A DNA stretch of 64,000 nucleotides from Lamellibrachia satsuma (Eukaryota > Annelida > Polychaeta > Sabellida > Siboglinidae). This document shows, piece after piece, positions 26,578-36,600 of this stretch. The stretch is from the NCBI GenBank assembly GCA_033239005.1, contig BSQZ01000034.1:2109001-2173000 (forward strand), in the 5' to 3' direction. Below the pieces are notes generated by a model. The model ran no database searches and was not told the origin of the DNA. It saw only the letters and a program-made list of their open reading frames with translations. Within the stretch, counting starts at the first letter, position 1, and every line of letters starts with the position of its first letter. The position numbers and the translations under genes were made by a program.

Positions 26578-28277
26578 ATATTGACAATGTTGGCGTTTAC
26601 ACAATCAGTAGATCATTTGTTCTATTAATTTATCGCTCTCTGTGAGAATAAATACTTATATCCAATCAACAGTGTCATTTCACTAATTAGCAAAATGGCA
26701 AGTGGTAATTCATGTCCTCAATGGTTAATTGACACTTTTCCCACGTCCCACCCGAATGTTGTCCTGATGAAACAACCACTGCCCCCTTACTCAGTATGAC
26801 ACCCTATGTTCTACTGCAAACTGGTGTTAAACTCTATCTAAATTTCAATTATGGAAAATATCCTTCCAGTTCCAATGTAAAATATATTGATTATTACAGG
26901 TATGCAAGGAAGCAGCAAGCCAGTGATAGGCAACAGCTTAGATTCATATCAAGACTCTAATTAGTATATTATTATGACTTACCTTGTCAAAAACTCTGTG
27001 ATTCCTCTCCGTTTTGGCTTCGTATCAAATTGGTGCATCTGCTTCTCATCAAAGCCGCTGTCTTCGGACCCGAGCGTCTTTGATCTCTCGTATGTGTTAC
27101 CTGGATGCAGGTTAATATCGACAAATCGGTCATCAGGAAAATCAGCCGCTGTTTCCAGGGAGTCACCAATATCATCACTACAAGAATTAGCTGACACTGA
27201 TAGGTCTGTGCCCGTACCAAGACTAGAGATACTGGAAAACGATGATGCATCTGTCTTTGACAACCGATCGCAGCACTGATCATTGGCCATGATGTCACTC
27301 CGGCGTACGTCAAACGTCGTTGTTTCATCGACACAGCTGTCATCATAACTGTCATTCTGTAACGATTCTGTCATGTTTGGTGATGTTTGCTCCTGTTCTA
27401 CGTCAACCACAGTTTGACAGCTGCTCCGGTTGGAAACGTCCGATTCCTGGCTGAGGGTGGTGCCAGACAGACCGTCTTCGGTGTCGATATTGGCGCGCCC
27501 TGCTGGAGTCCGTAGTGCCACACAATGGGTGTTACCCCCAGTGGCAGACGATATGTTCCCAGTCTGAGTTATCTGACATGAGTGATTCTCTGTTATCATG
27601 ACAGGTGACAAGCCATCACCGTCACAATCACCTAACGAATTCTGTTGCCCTGTTGACTCTGTCCGTGTGTGTGAAATACTCTGCAACACACCTGACAGGT
27701 GGTTGTGGTTTGGACTATTATTTACAGTTTCTTGGGCGGAACACAAATGCTGGCTGTCTTTCCCCTGGTTTGCAAAGCTGACCTCATCCAGCGTACTCTC
27801 AAGGGCTTTCAGTTCCGACAGTGATCCATTTTTTCCAGGACAGATTGTGACCTGTGAAAAGCCAAATTTGTCGGGCTTGCTGAAGATGTCCGACAGACTA
27901 TTCCTGATGTTGGCTTCGTTCACTGTATGTACTTGATCTGTGTCGATACTAACGTTAAGATTCGGCAGGCTGGTTGACAATTCGTGTGTCGAACGCAGCG
28001 ACACATTATCACCCTGCATCCTACTGACACGGCATTCGCAATCGAACTCTGATAATGGGGTGTCGTTGTAGCTTACCTCATCGCCGGGTACCGATTTGTA
28101 TTTCCTCGTCTCGTTTTTAAATGTTTCTGACAAATCGCCGATATCAAGAAGTCTGTCCATGGGCAGTTCCTCACTGATCACATCCACGCCAACGTTCAGT
28201 GGTGATTCAGTGGACGGGTGTTCGTTCGACATAACGGGCATCAATTCTGCACCCCCGAATCCGTCACGCACCCCCAT
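13999..28277 (-). CDS. TBC1D12/14: TBC1D12/TBC1D14-family Rab-GAP gene, 5' two exons (gene span in window)
   Basis: 5' part of a gene of the TBC1D12/TBC1D14 family. Known family role: TBC-domain proteins acting on Rab-dependent membrane traffic; vertebrate TBC1D14 binds RAB11 and ULK1 and restrains autophagosome formation from recycling endosomes. Seen here: exon 1 (28277-26983) ends in phase 2 at a GTAAGT donor, and exon 2 (14265-13999) begins with the single base that completes the codon, giving a continuous ITEFLTR-GFFSRKPK junction. The predicted N-terminus has ISSLGTGTDLSVS (family: VSSLGTELSTTLSVS), LGWKFFGRVP at about residues 454-463 and LSTTALILEQRP at 509-520, all hallmarks of the segment before the coiled coil and TBC domain. 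The TBC catalytic part was not found, so it presumably lies left of position 1. The single invertebrate gene probably predates the TBC1D12/TBC1D14 split. Head to head with UIMC1, 2.4 kb apart. Confidence 0.85.
14333..15258. repeat. ~59-bp hairpin-forming tandem repeat, about 15 units
   Basis: Each unit begins ACATCGGG and ends CCCGATGT, and carries CTTCTTACATGGCTTCTCGT. Unit junctions therefore read CCCGATGT-TATAAC-ACATCGGG, an 8-bp stem. Units vary by loss of G's and of GGCCA. The array starts about 67 bp upstream of the TBC1D12/14 exon 2 acceptor. Confidence 0.93.
15260..16778. other. Intronic, no gene seen
   Basis: Intron 1 of TBC1D12/14. Contains a poly-G run (about 15947-15960) and a 108-codon ORF (16066-16392) with no recognised motif. 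Confidence 0.4.
16780..18115. repeat. 31-bp minisatellite, about 43 units
   Basis: Nearly identical units GTAAGGGAGAGCAACCACTC plus ACTAGCCAGCT. Variants are rare (ACAAGCC, ACTCGCC, CAGGTG), showing recent homogenisation. The plus strand carries a donor-like GTAAGGG in each unit, but the host gene is on the minus strand. Confidence 0.96.
18116..24378. other. TBC1D12/14 intron 1, no gene seen
   Basis: AT-rich intronic DNA with a (TG)n run near 21058-21074, (TA)n near 21590-21670 and a 25-bp CAGATTCACCATGATCCGTC duplication at 20987-21040. The ORFs 19290-19553 and 19611-19940 have no recognised motif. Confidence 0.4.
21362..21436 (+). mobile_element. SINE fragment
   Basis: GATTGCAGCATGGCTGAAT...GAATGAACAGGTCT matches the inner part of the SINE at 10555-10830, in the opposite orientation. 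Confidence 0.5.
24387..25620. mobile_element. Complete hAT-type non-autonomous DNA transposon (1,234 bp)
   Basis: Left end CAGGGGTGGGTTCAATTACA and, on the opposite strand, right end CAGGGCTGGGTCCAATTACA form 20-bp TIRs with two mismatches. The element is flanked by a perfect 8-bp target duplication, CATATTCC, at 24379-24386 and 25621-25628. Subterminal regions are packed with AATTACA repeats on both sides, as hAT transposase-binding regions often are. No transposase ORF remains. Confidence 0.92.
25629..26400. other. Intronic, no gene seen
   Basis: A 72-codon minus-strand ORF (25713-25931) is Cys-rich at its end but has no recognised motif. Confidence 0.35.
26411..26500 (+). repeat. Dispersed repeat, copy 2
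   Basis: CAGATGGCAAGTGGCCTAGG...TTATCGAGAGTCCAACAG, homologous to 6826-6905 and, inverted, to 43295-43350. A (GT)n run follows at 26548-26569. Confidence 0.6.
26983..28277 (-). CDS. TBC1D12/14: TBC1D12/14-like exon 1 (start codon to donor)
   Basis: Coding exon of 431 codons plus 2 bases. The ATG at 28277 has A at -3 and G at +4, and the exon ends in ACAAG before GTAAGT. It encodes a low-complexity, Ser/Thr/Asp-rich, probably disordered N-terminal region with many SxS and SDD clusters, as in TBC1D14. The end reads KRRGITEFLTR, comparable to the FxxFFARNLLARK stretch of the vertebrate protein. Ignoring the donor, the frame meets a stop within the intron at once. Confidence 0.85.
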
Positions 28278-28558
28278 TGTTTTGGTGCCAAACTCAAAGG
28301 TGATGACCGGACCTCAAATGAAAGGCTGTTGTTACACATAACGGCACAGTTAAGCCCCTGCGCGAAACACTTCGTGCCCTTTAAAGAACAAACACAGAAC
28401 GCTGTACATTGTACACATTCCTACGCGAGTACTGTCCTGTCTAGCAGTTGAAACACTTTTCGGAAAGACGATTTCTGTGACGCGTTTGTCGTAAATAATG
28501 CTTCTACCTCCACCCGCCGGACGGCCATTACCACATATGCAAATGGTGAGGGGGGATG

Positions 28559-28566
28559 CTATATAT
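28559..28566 (-). promoter_or_regulatory. Possible TATA-like element upstream of TBC1D12/14
   Basis: The minus strand reads GGATATATAGC about 285 bp upstream of the start codon. It is the only TATA-like site in the near upstream region; a short 5' UTR would have to begin about 30 bp on. Weak, position-based inference. Confidence 0.2.
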
Positions 28567-28639
28567 CCCACAATTCCGCGGCAATGAACGGTACTGGCTA
28601 GCATTTATGTACATCGGCGTTCACATCCTTTACGTTTTG

Positions 28640-29265
28640 TAAGATAAGATAAGACAAGAACATTTGTATAGCGCCGTAAATCTAGATAAATCCATTCGGA
28701 GGTGCTTAAAATACATTTATATGCACAACTTAAGGTATCTTAAGGTAAGGTAAGGTACAACTTTAATAAGTTATGTAAATGATGATGATAAATTAATTCA
28801 GATAGAAGATACTATATTAAATTTAAATAATAAGTTGTCTAGAAGATAATTATTAAATATATTTCATAATAAATAACTAAAAACATGGTATAAAATGATA
28901 TAAAAACATGTAAAGATAATAATAAAAAATTAATATCGATATAATTAAGTACTGAACAAACAAACAAATTAAAATAAATAAGTGGTGCTTATAATGCGTA
29001 TTGTCTTGCTGTGCGATCTTGTTCAATTTAATTTTATAAATTTAATATAAAAAACAATTAATTGTAATTGCTGCATAAATACGAGAGTCTATTAATTTGG
29101 GTACCGGTCAAAATGGCGAAATATCTAAAACGGCGAAAAGTGGGCAATTAAAAAATTATATAACACCACATGGTTCCGATTATATATGCCTAAATGTTAC
29201 GGTGCGTTACGATGGGAAGGGGTGTTTACAATACTGTTACGTAACACCGCTGATGTATGTATTTC
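28640..29265. other. Intergenic, AT-rich; possible SINE tail
   Basis: ACATTTGTATAGCGCCGTAA near 28660 resembles SINE 3' ends. The rest is A/T-rich low complexity without genes. Confidence 0.35.
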
Positions 29266-29540
29266 GGGTGCGGTGGTCGTGTGGTAGAGCGTCGGGCTTT
29301 GATCGGTCAAAGGGACCGCGGGGTTCGAAACCTTCTGCTGCAATTTCGTTCACCCTACTTTGCCCGTGTCTTTCGGAAGAGACATTATAAAAGGTGTTGG
29401 TCCCTTCTACCTGGTGTTCATGACAGCGGAAGTAAAAGATCCCACACAGGGAAATGGAAAATACCTGTTGTGGACTCAGTGCGCCTCATAGAGCAGGTGA
29501 TCTCGATCTCTAAACTCACTACACTGTAAAGGGAGTAGTG
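29266..29540 (+). mobile_element. tRNA-derived SINE
   Basis: The tRNA-like head has a box-A-like TGTGGTAGAGCGTCGGG and a box-B GGTTCGAAACC about 40 bp on, followed by TTCTGCTGCAATTTCGTTCA shared with other SINEs here, then AAAAGGTGTTGGTCCCTTCT and GGAAGTAAAAGATCCCACAC, conserved body words of invertebrate SINEs. Confidence 0.75.
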
Positions 29541-29859
29541 TATCTCACCAAGCATCAAACAAGCGATCACTGACAAATTAATTCAATTGATGAAAGCGAA
29601 ACTTACAACTCATGCATGCGCGCTTTCTGTTCGATTTTTAAGTAACACTGAGTCAGTCCATTGATCACGGGGAGTAGTTGCTGATATAATAATTATTAAC
29701 AAATTGTCCCGGTATTACTGAAATTAGAATATAAAATAAAACATACATACACCATACATTTACCATACACAATATACGAAAAAGCATGGTTTACCACAGT
29801 TTACCATGTAATGTCATGGTATGCCATGGTTTACCATGCTTTGAAATGGGCAACACCTT

Positions 29860-30033
29860 GAAAAAAACAGAAGAAGCAGACCACTGGGCACCTGGAGAAG
29901 AACTGTGGAAGACGGAATTAAGCTGGGTATGAAGACCTGGAACGATCAGCTGCATGGCTCACCAAAGCCTGTGCTGGCCGGCGGAGATTTGTTGGCGCAT
30001 TTTGCTCCAGTGGGAGCGAAGACGATTGAGTGA
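29860..30033 (+). mobile_element. LINE 3'-end fragment (frameshifted)
   Basis: One frame reads RRSRPLGTWRRTVEDGIK and, after a shift, another reads GRRRFVGAFCSSGSEDD before TGA. Together these are the usual C-terminus of AP-endonuclease LINE ORF2 proteins (GRPxxTWRR...RWRxFVGALCSSGSEED). Only the last ~55 codons remain. Confidence 0.65.
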
Positions 30034-30676
30034 GTCGATCGAGGGGGCAGGCATATGGTGAGATTACCAGGCTGAAGTTAGACGTCGCTGATGCGAAAAT
30101 TCACATGTCACTCCACATGAAAGAAGGCAATAATCATCAGATGAATTATAACCCGTGTGGGCCGTTGATATCCTCCTGCCTCCTCGTCACCTCCCATGCA
30201 ACTCGCTGGCGTCCGCCTGTCCACTGCCTCATGCCTTCGTCCAGGGTTAATTCTTCTTCCCTCTCCATGTTGTCCGACCCAGACTTTTCTCATCGACCTG
30301 TCGCTCCAGCTAATTCGGGACACACGTACAGTGTTACACCCACATGTCACACTTCAAAGGCGTCGGAATTATATTCACAATCCAACTTGCAGGACCTTTC
30401 TAGCGTGCGCGTGGGGTGTGAGGACGCCCGCGAGAAACGTCCGGGGGAAATGCCCATATCCCGTTTGGGGTAGACCATCTAGACAATCACTTCAGACTGA
30501 ATTGACAGTTACAGTTTATAGACAAATCGAAGGTCACAACGCTAGAGGAACACGAAGAATAAAATACACAAATAGTCTAGACAACTGGCTTGAAAGATCA
30601 ACCAATGACACCCAGCTGCTGGTAACTACACATGACAGATATGTATACGCGGACATGGTCGCCAATGTTATCAAAC

Positions 30677-30694
30677 ATGGCACCTAAAAAGAAG
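30677..30694 (+). CDS. UIMC1: UIMC1-like exon 1 (start codon)
   Basis: ATG GCA CCT AAA AAG AAG followed by a GTAAAA donor encodes MAPKKK, matching the very basic start of RAP80. Kozak context is good (A at -3, G at +4). In-frame ATGs also lie upstream at 30632, 30641 and 30665, so the start may be up to 15 codons earlier; an out-of-frame ATG at 30655 gives a 10-codon uORF overlapping the main start. The phase 0 end joins directly to 34932, a 4.2-kb intron. Confidence 0.55.
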
Positions 30695-33600
30695 GTAAAA
30701 TATACGGTAATTAGAAAACGTACAATTTTAGAATATTGATCATTGATAGACACGCTATTGTGTATGCCCGTTATCATGTACAAACGAGATGTCTATGGTA
30801 AGCCTTTTATAATAAATGTATTAATCTTTTATGACAATTAAAAAGTACCCATGGTACATGTCATATGTTGCCGCGACGCGCTTTCGTTTCAACGAAACGG
30901 GAAATTTATAACTAATACTATTTAAGTATTTCTGACTGTAAAAATAGTGTCACATATTAAATGAGATCCACTACGATACACTGGTAATGCTATACAATGA
31001 GCACCTTTCGGGCGATATGACGTTGTAAACTAAGTCGGTATTAGGCGGTGGAGTTGCAGCATAGTGGGCGATAATGCAACGTTATTGCATACATGTCACT
31101 TTCCGTTTTACTAGTCGAGGCTTGAAGACGGATCACTATTTCCCTTACAGGTTCATGGTTTTTAAATGAAGTGTCGGTGATTTTGAGACAGTGCCCACTT
31201 TTAGCGATTTTTGCTGCTCGAAAAATACACAGACATTGTCATAGTTTCTGAACAGCGATATGGCATATTTGAGCCAATATGACTGTATGTGGGTAACCCA
31301 TAGACATAAATAGAACACCCGTTAGTAAAACAAGACCGCTGAGCCCTTATCAGTTGACACATGATAAAGCGATGCAGGCATGGACATAGTGACATTCACT
31401 GGAGGCCCAGTGTTTATACAGTACAGCACCCAGTCTTCATCATACATCTATAGATATACAGTACTAATAAGAGATTATTACTATATAGCTATAAATACCT
31501 AATACCTTATTACGTGCACAATCTATCCATGCACTTTGTATATCAAATATCGTAACATATTAACTATAACAGTAGCACCACTAAACATGATCGAAACTGA
31601 ACTTTCTGAAGTGCTCTATACATGTATTAGCTAATGACTGCAAGTGGTCAAAATCTCATTAAACCCTGTTGGACATTCTTCTCGATCTAAGGTCCCAAAA
31701 ATATTCTTTTCCCATCTTCCAACACATTCCCCAGCTGCTCCATCACAGCCATTTCCACCTGCAAATCAAGATCTTTCTCGCCAACTTGCCCAAGGACATG
31801 CCTTATGTAAAGAAATGTTCTCTCTTATTTAAACTGTCAATTGTTTTAGTAGGTAACCTTTCACATGGTTTGTCAAACAAATGCATAGAATGCAATGAAT
31901 GTTGCAATGTGTACAGAATGAGTTACATGATAGTGGTTCATACAATGATGAAAAGGCAAACAACGACCAAAAAGGGGAGAGCCGCATTAAATGTAGATGA
32001 CTTAATAAAGAAAAAAATTTTTATTAATGAGCTGACATATAGTAGAGTTTTAAAGAAGAGTTACAAATATGCATACACGCACGCACACATTATTTATAAA
32101 ACTGAATCCTACCCCTATAACATTTTATGTTGCACCCAATCAATGTGACTACTGGGAAACACTTAATGTACGATGCTCACTCCAGTATGAACAACCCAAC
32201 TGCCCACACTTGTAACACAACTGCTGGGACCACCCTCACCCAAATTATAAATCAGTCTGGTGGCCATGCCCCATTAAGAACAAATGACTGACAAATCTTC
32301 AAGTTAATTGGTTCCTAGTGTCATCTTCACGTCGTTTATACTTCTCTGGTAGCCACCTCATCTTCATTGCTTTTGTTTGCCTTGTATTGTACATGATGAT
32401 GGTGATGAGGAAATAAATTTACTTACATATATTAGACAACTATCTGTAACTTGCTATGTTCACACTATAAACAGTACTACCCTATGTGTCATGCAGTGGA
32501 TGCAACTGTTTCTGCCGTGCATTGAAATGCTGGCCAGTGGTCCACGCCCGCTTCATTGCAGTGAGCTGGCTTATCGCTCTTGTTTATAGGGGGATGATTA
32601 ATGATGTAACTCTATGGGATAACCCTGTCAGTGTCACTGACACTATTACTGACTGTCAGTAGGGAGATCAAGTGAAATTTTATTTTTTTTTATTGAGCCT
32701 TCTGTCATACACCATTAGATAGCTGTTTTAATATAGTGATACAGGCTTTTTGAATAAAAAATCTTTTGTAGAAGTTAAGTTATGGTCATTCGAGTACCTA
32801 TGGCTATGACTGTTGCATTTTTTGTTGGACAGGTTCTATGATACTTTGCAAATGGCACCAGAATTGGCACTTTTATGGACAGTTAGAAACTGTTTTTGTT
32901 CACAACTCATAAACTGCTGAACATATTGCCCTCAAGCTTGGCAGATTGTGTACTCGTTGTAAACAGATTTCTAAAGTTAAGTTATGCTCAACTAATTAAT
33001 GTTAATGAATTAACTAATTAATTTAAATTACTGTATAAATGAACAAGATTATGATGCAGTAGTTATATTGTAAAACATATATATTTTTTATTTAGAAGTA
33101 CAAATGTTAATAGTACATAATATATTAACTATATTTGTTAAATCGGAAGTTTATGATATTTTACATAATTTACATCTGAATTTCTGTATTTAAAAAATTA
33201 ACCAATTCAATTTACCCATAATATACATTTTGTATGCTATTTTTATAACAGGAGTTATGTAATGAAACACTGTCTCATTTAAAAAAATGCATTTTGTCAC
33301 GGCGATCCTATCACGGGACTGGGACCACCCTGCTACTGTGCGATGCTTAGTGATGCCATGTGCTCTGTCTGCATTGGCGAATAGGCCTTTGCGTGGCAGA
33401 GGGTGCATGACTTTGAGAACAAATCAGCGTGTTCTTGCGCATAAAATATTATTGAAATTAATTCATGTGTAGTGATTAAATATCGTAGAAACTAAATTTG
33501 TAACTATCACTTTCATGTGTATTTAACTTTTTGTAATAAATTAACTTTGAAACCTTTAATAAACAGTCGCTCATATTATCATACTTTCACATAGTTTATG

Positions 33601-36600
33601 ATTTATCTTATGATTGAGCATGTCAAAAGGAAATTGTGCTCTTTTAACGAGTTGGTAGAATCAAGCACTTTGTCCAACGGGTCATGTGACATTGTTGACC
33701 TCCCTAGTGTCAGTGAGTGTCAATGCAGTGACAGTGGCAAAGTCTGAGGATGGGTTATACATGAAGACACAATGCATTTGTTTTGAACAACATACATGAT
33801 CAAACCAAGCAATAGCATATTTGATTCTCAGAAGATTCAAAATACAAATTTGCATAGGTCCCCTACAACATCAACAATTTTTAACATTGTCTCCAATAGA
33901 GAAATAAATAGTGATTCATCCCCCGTTACAGCTTACGGAAGTTACATGATAACACAATGCACAATATTCAGTCATTAGAATAATCATGTGTATGCCCGTT
34001 ATGACATTTGTGTTGAACTACAATCTTGTAATCTTTTTAAGTAACTTAGTAAAAAATGTGTTTAACGATTAAAATTAAGCAGTGGCCTAAAAAGTTCTGA
34101 TGTAAAAAAATGTTTTTCCCATAATTTAGTGTTGGATGTTAATGTACATATTCTATAATGTGATGTACAGGTGGCAAGTTTATTAATATGAAATGCCACC
34201 ACAAGATACTGCGCATACCTTAGATAATGCGCTATGCCAATGTATTGGTATTGAGCATGCTACAAATACCACAAAACTGGTTGTATAATTTTGTCAAGCA
34301 CTAAAAACTGAAATATTTTGGCCACATTAAAATAGATAGATAAATACATACATTTATTTTTCCACATTAACATTTAAGGCCAAATTAGGATGAACAATGG
34401 ATTGCAACAAAAATTATACTGGAGATAACAGTGACAGGAAATTGATGCACAAGCAAGCTGTAGATTTTGCTTCATGATATGTTGCCACGGCATGCTTTCT
34501 TTGCAGACATAGGTTGCCATGAAGCGTACGAAGAAGAAGTTGGTAGTTTTACGCCAAAATGATAATATACAAGCAAGCAAGAATGACTCTTCATCAGAAG
34601 AGGTTCGTAACTAATGGTACTGGTGAAAAACTGAAAGCACACATATTCAGTAAAGCTTACTTGTCGATACAGTATGTTTATAATTTTATGAATGTCCATT
34701 GACAATTTGAGAGCCACAAAAGCCAACAAAGAAAAATCCTAACTGAATTCATTGCTGCATTTACTGGATATACTTTTGTTATACTTTCTAAAGTTGAGTT
34801 GAACCTGCGTGCATCTAAATACAAATGTCAATAGCCATGAGGCAGAATCAAGTGTGCAGTGAATGTTGTGTGATGACTGACGGCATTGAGATGATTATTG
34901 TTATTGTGAATAAGCCTTGTTTTCATTGTAGTTTGAAGTAGAGAAACCAGAGCCAAAGTTGCTGCCCCTGAGGAAGAGACAGGGTGAAATTGCGAGAGGA
35001 GAGGAACACTTGGAAGATGAAGAAGAGAAGAAACTGGATGAAGAACTGTCTGGTTCACATCTTATTACTGAAAACTCCCTCCTCAGTTGACTCAGCCCAT
35101 TGTGAATCACGTTCATTAATGTTCAGATTCATAGTATGCACAGTCGATTTAATAAAAGAGTGCGTCCTTTCATTAAAATCATCGAAAAAATTAACTTTGA
35201 TCGTTAGATATCTTGCGAAAGGTGAAGAATGTATTTATGTTATTGTACATAGAACCAGATCAGTTTTGCCAGATTCTGTCAAAAATAATTTAATGGTTTG
35301 TGGGGTGAGAAAAATTTAGTGATGGAAGAACCTTAAAGAAACAAATATAAAAATTAACAATTATTTTAACAAAGTTATTATTTTGTCTACGTTTCTTAAC
35401 TGGTACAGTAATGATCATAACACATTAAGCTGTATAATTATGTTGCAAGTGCTTGGAATGTACGATAATAAGGCCGTTTGACACAACATTTTCTTGTATA
35501 TTGGTTTTGTGTTTTATGTAAACGTATTGACAGTTTTCTGAGTATGACAGAATTTAATTTATATTATCCATTGTAAAAAATATTTTAGGACTTGAATCTG
35601 AGATGTTCAGTTGTAATGTATGTCGTAGGGTGCGGGACTGATTTTGCTGACATGACTAAAGAAGAAAAACATGAACTACTCGTAAGTTACATGCAGCATT
35701 TCCTGTGCATGAATATCCAACACCCAGATTAATTTAAGTAATATTAAGTAATGATATATGTTATATGTAAGTGAAATTGTCACAGTGAAAATGTTGGTCA
35801 ACATCAGTGTGGTTTTTGCTGGTGATCTGTTCTTCCTTCAGGGGTATGTGAAAGTAAGTGGGAGTTTGGAGCTTAGTCCTAAACAATGGTGGGAGGTTTA
35901 GACCCCTACCGCGTCCCTTCTATTTGTGCTGTTTATCATACTGACCAGCCAGGATGATCTATATTTTTCATAGACATTATTTACGGTGACCTTCGTGCAC
36001 TTTTTAAAGTGTTATACTGCTTTTTATAGGAAGTGATTCGGGCGTCAAAGCAGGAATATGCACAGGAAGAACTTCTGCACAACCTCCGCCAGTCGCAGGA
36101 GACAAACATCACCGTTACAACTCGACTGAGGCGATTTGACAACAAGAGCAACACCGATGGAAACCCCCTTCTTACGCAGAACGGCAAAATACACTCTCCA
36201 CCAGATGGCTCTGGTGACTGCACCAAGAAGCTATCAGATGTCGCCAGTGGTACAAAAACACCAAAAAAGCTGCGCCTTCGAAGAAGACCACAGCTTCAGA
36301 TCACAACTGAAAACGAGAGGTGCGACAGTGTCAATAATTCCACCAGAAAGCGAACTAGTGCAGTAGAGTTTTCAAGACCGGCAAAGGTTTCAAAGAGAAG
36401 CGATGAATCCGGTGTAAAATTAGAGCAAAACCAAAATATCCTGCCTGGCACTGAAAAACTTGATTGTGTCGTTTTGCTTGAAACAACTGATGTAACACCA
36501 AAGCGTGATGATGTAATTCATACATCATCCACTGCAACACAACATGCTGACTTAAACCTGACACAAGACAATGCTACCATCGAAGAAGACACACAAAGTT

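Noticed and set aside
29266..29340. Functional tRNA gene
   Set aside because: Box A and B are present but acceptor and anticodon stems do not pair and a SINE body follows.
30030..30687. ORFs of 147 and 163 codons before UIMC1
   Set aside because: No recognised motif; they overlap a LINE tail and the UIMC1 leader.
33659..33712. Possible extra UIMC1 exon with a SUMO-interaction motif
   Set aside because: A 54-nt piece with AG and GTGAGT borders exists, but the frame that fits the neighbours (phase 0) reads NQALCPTGHVTLLTSLVS; the SIM-like CDIVDLP lies in the wrong frame.
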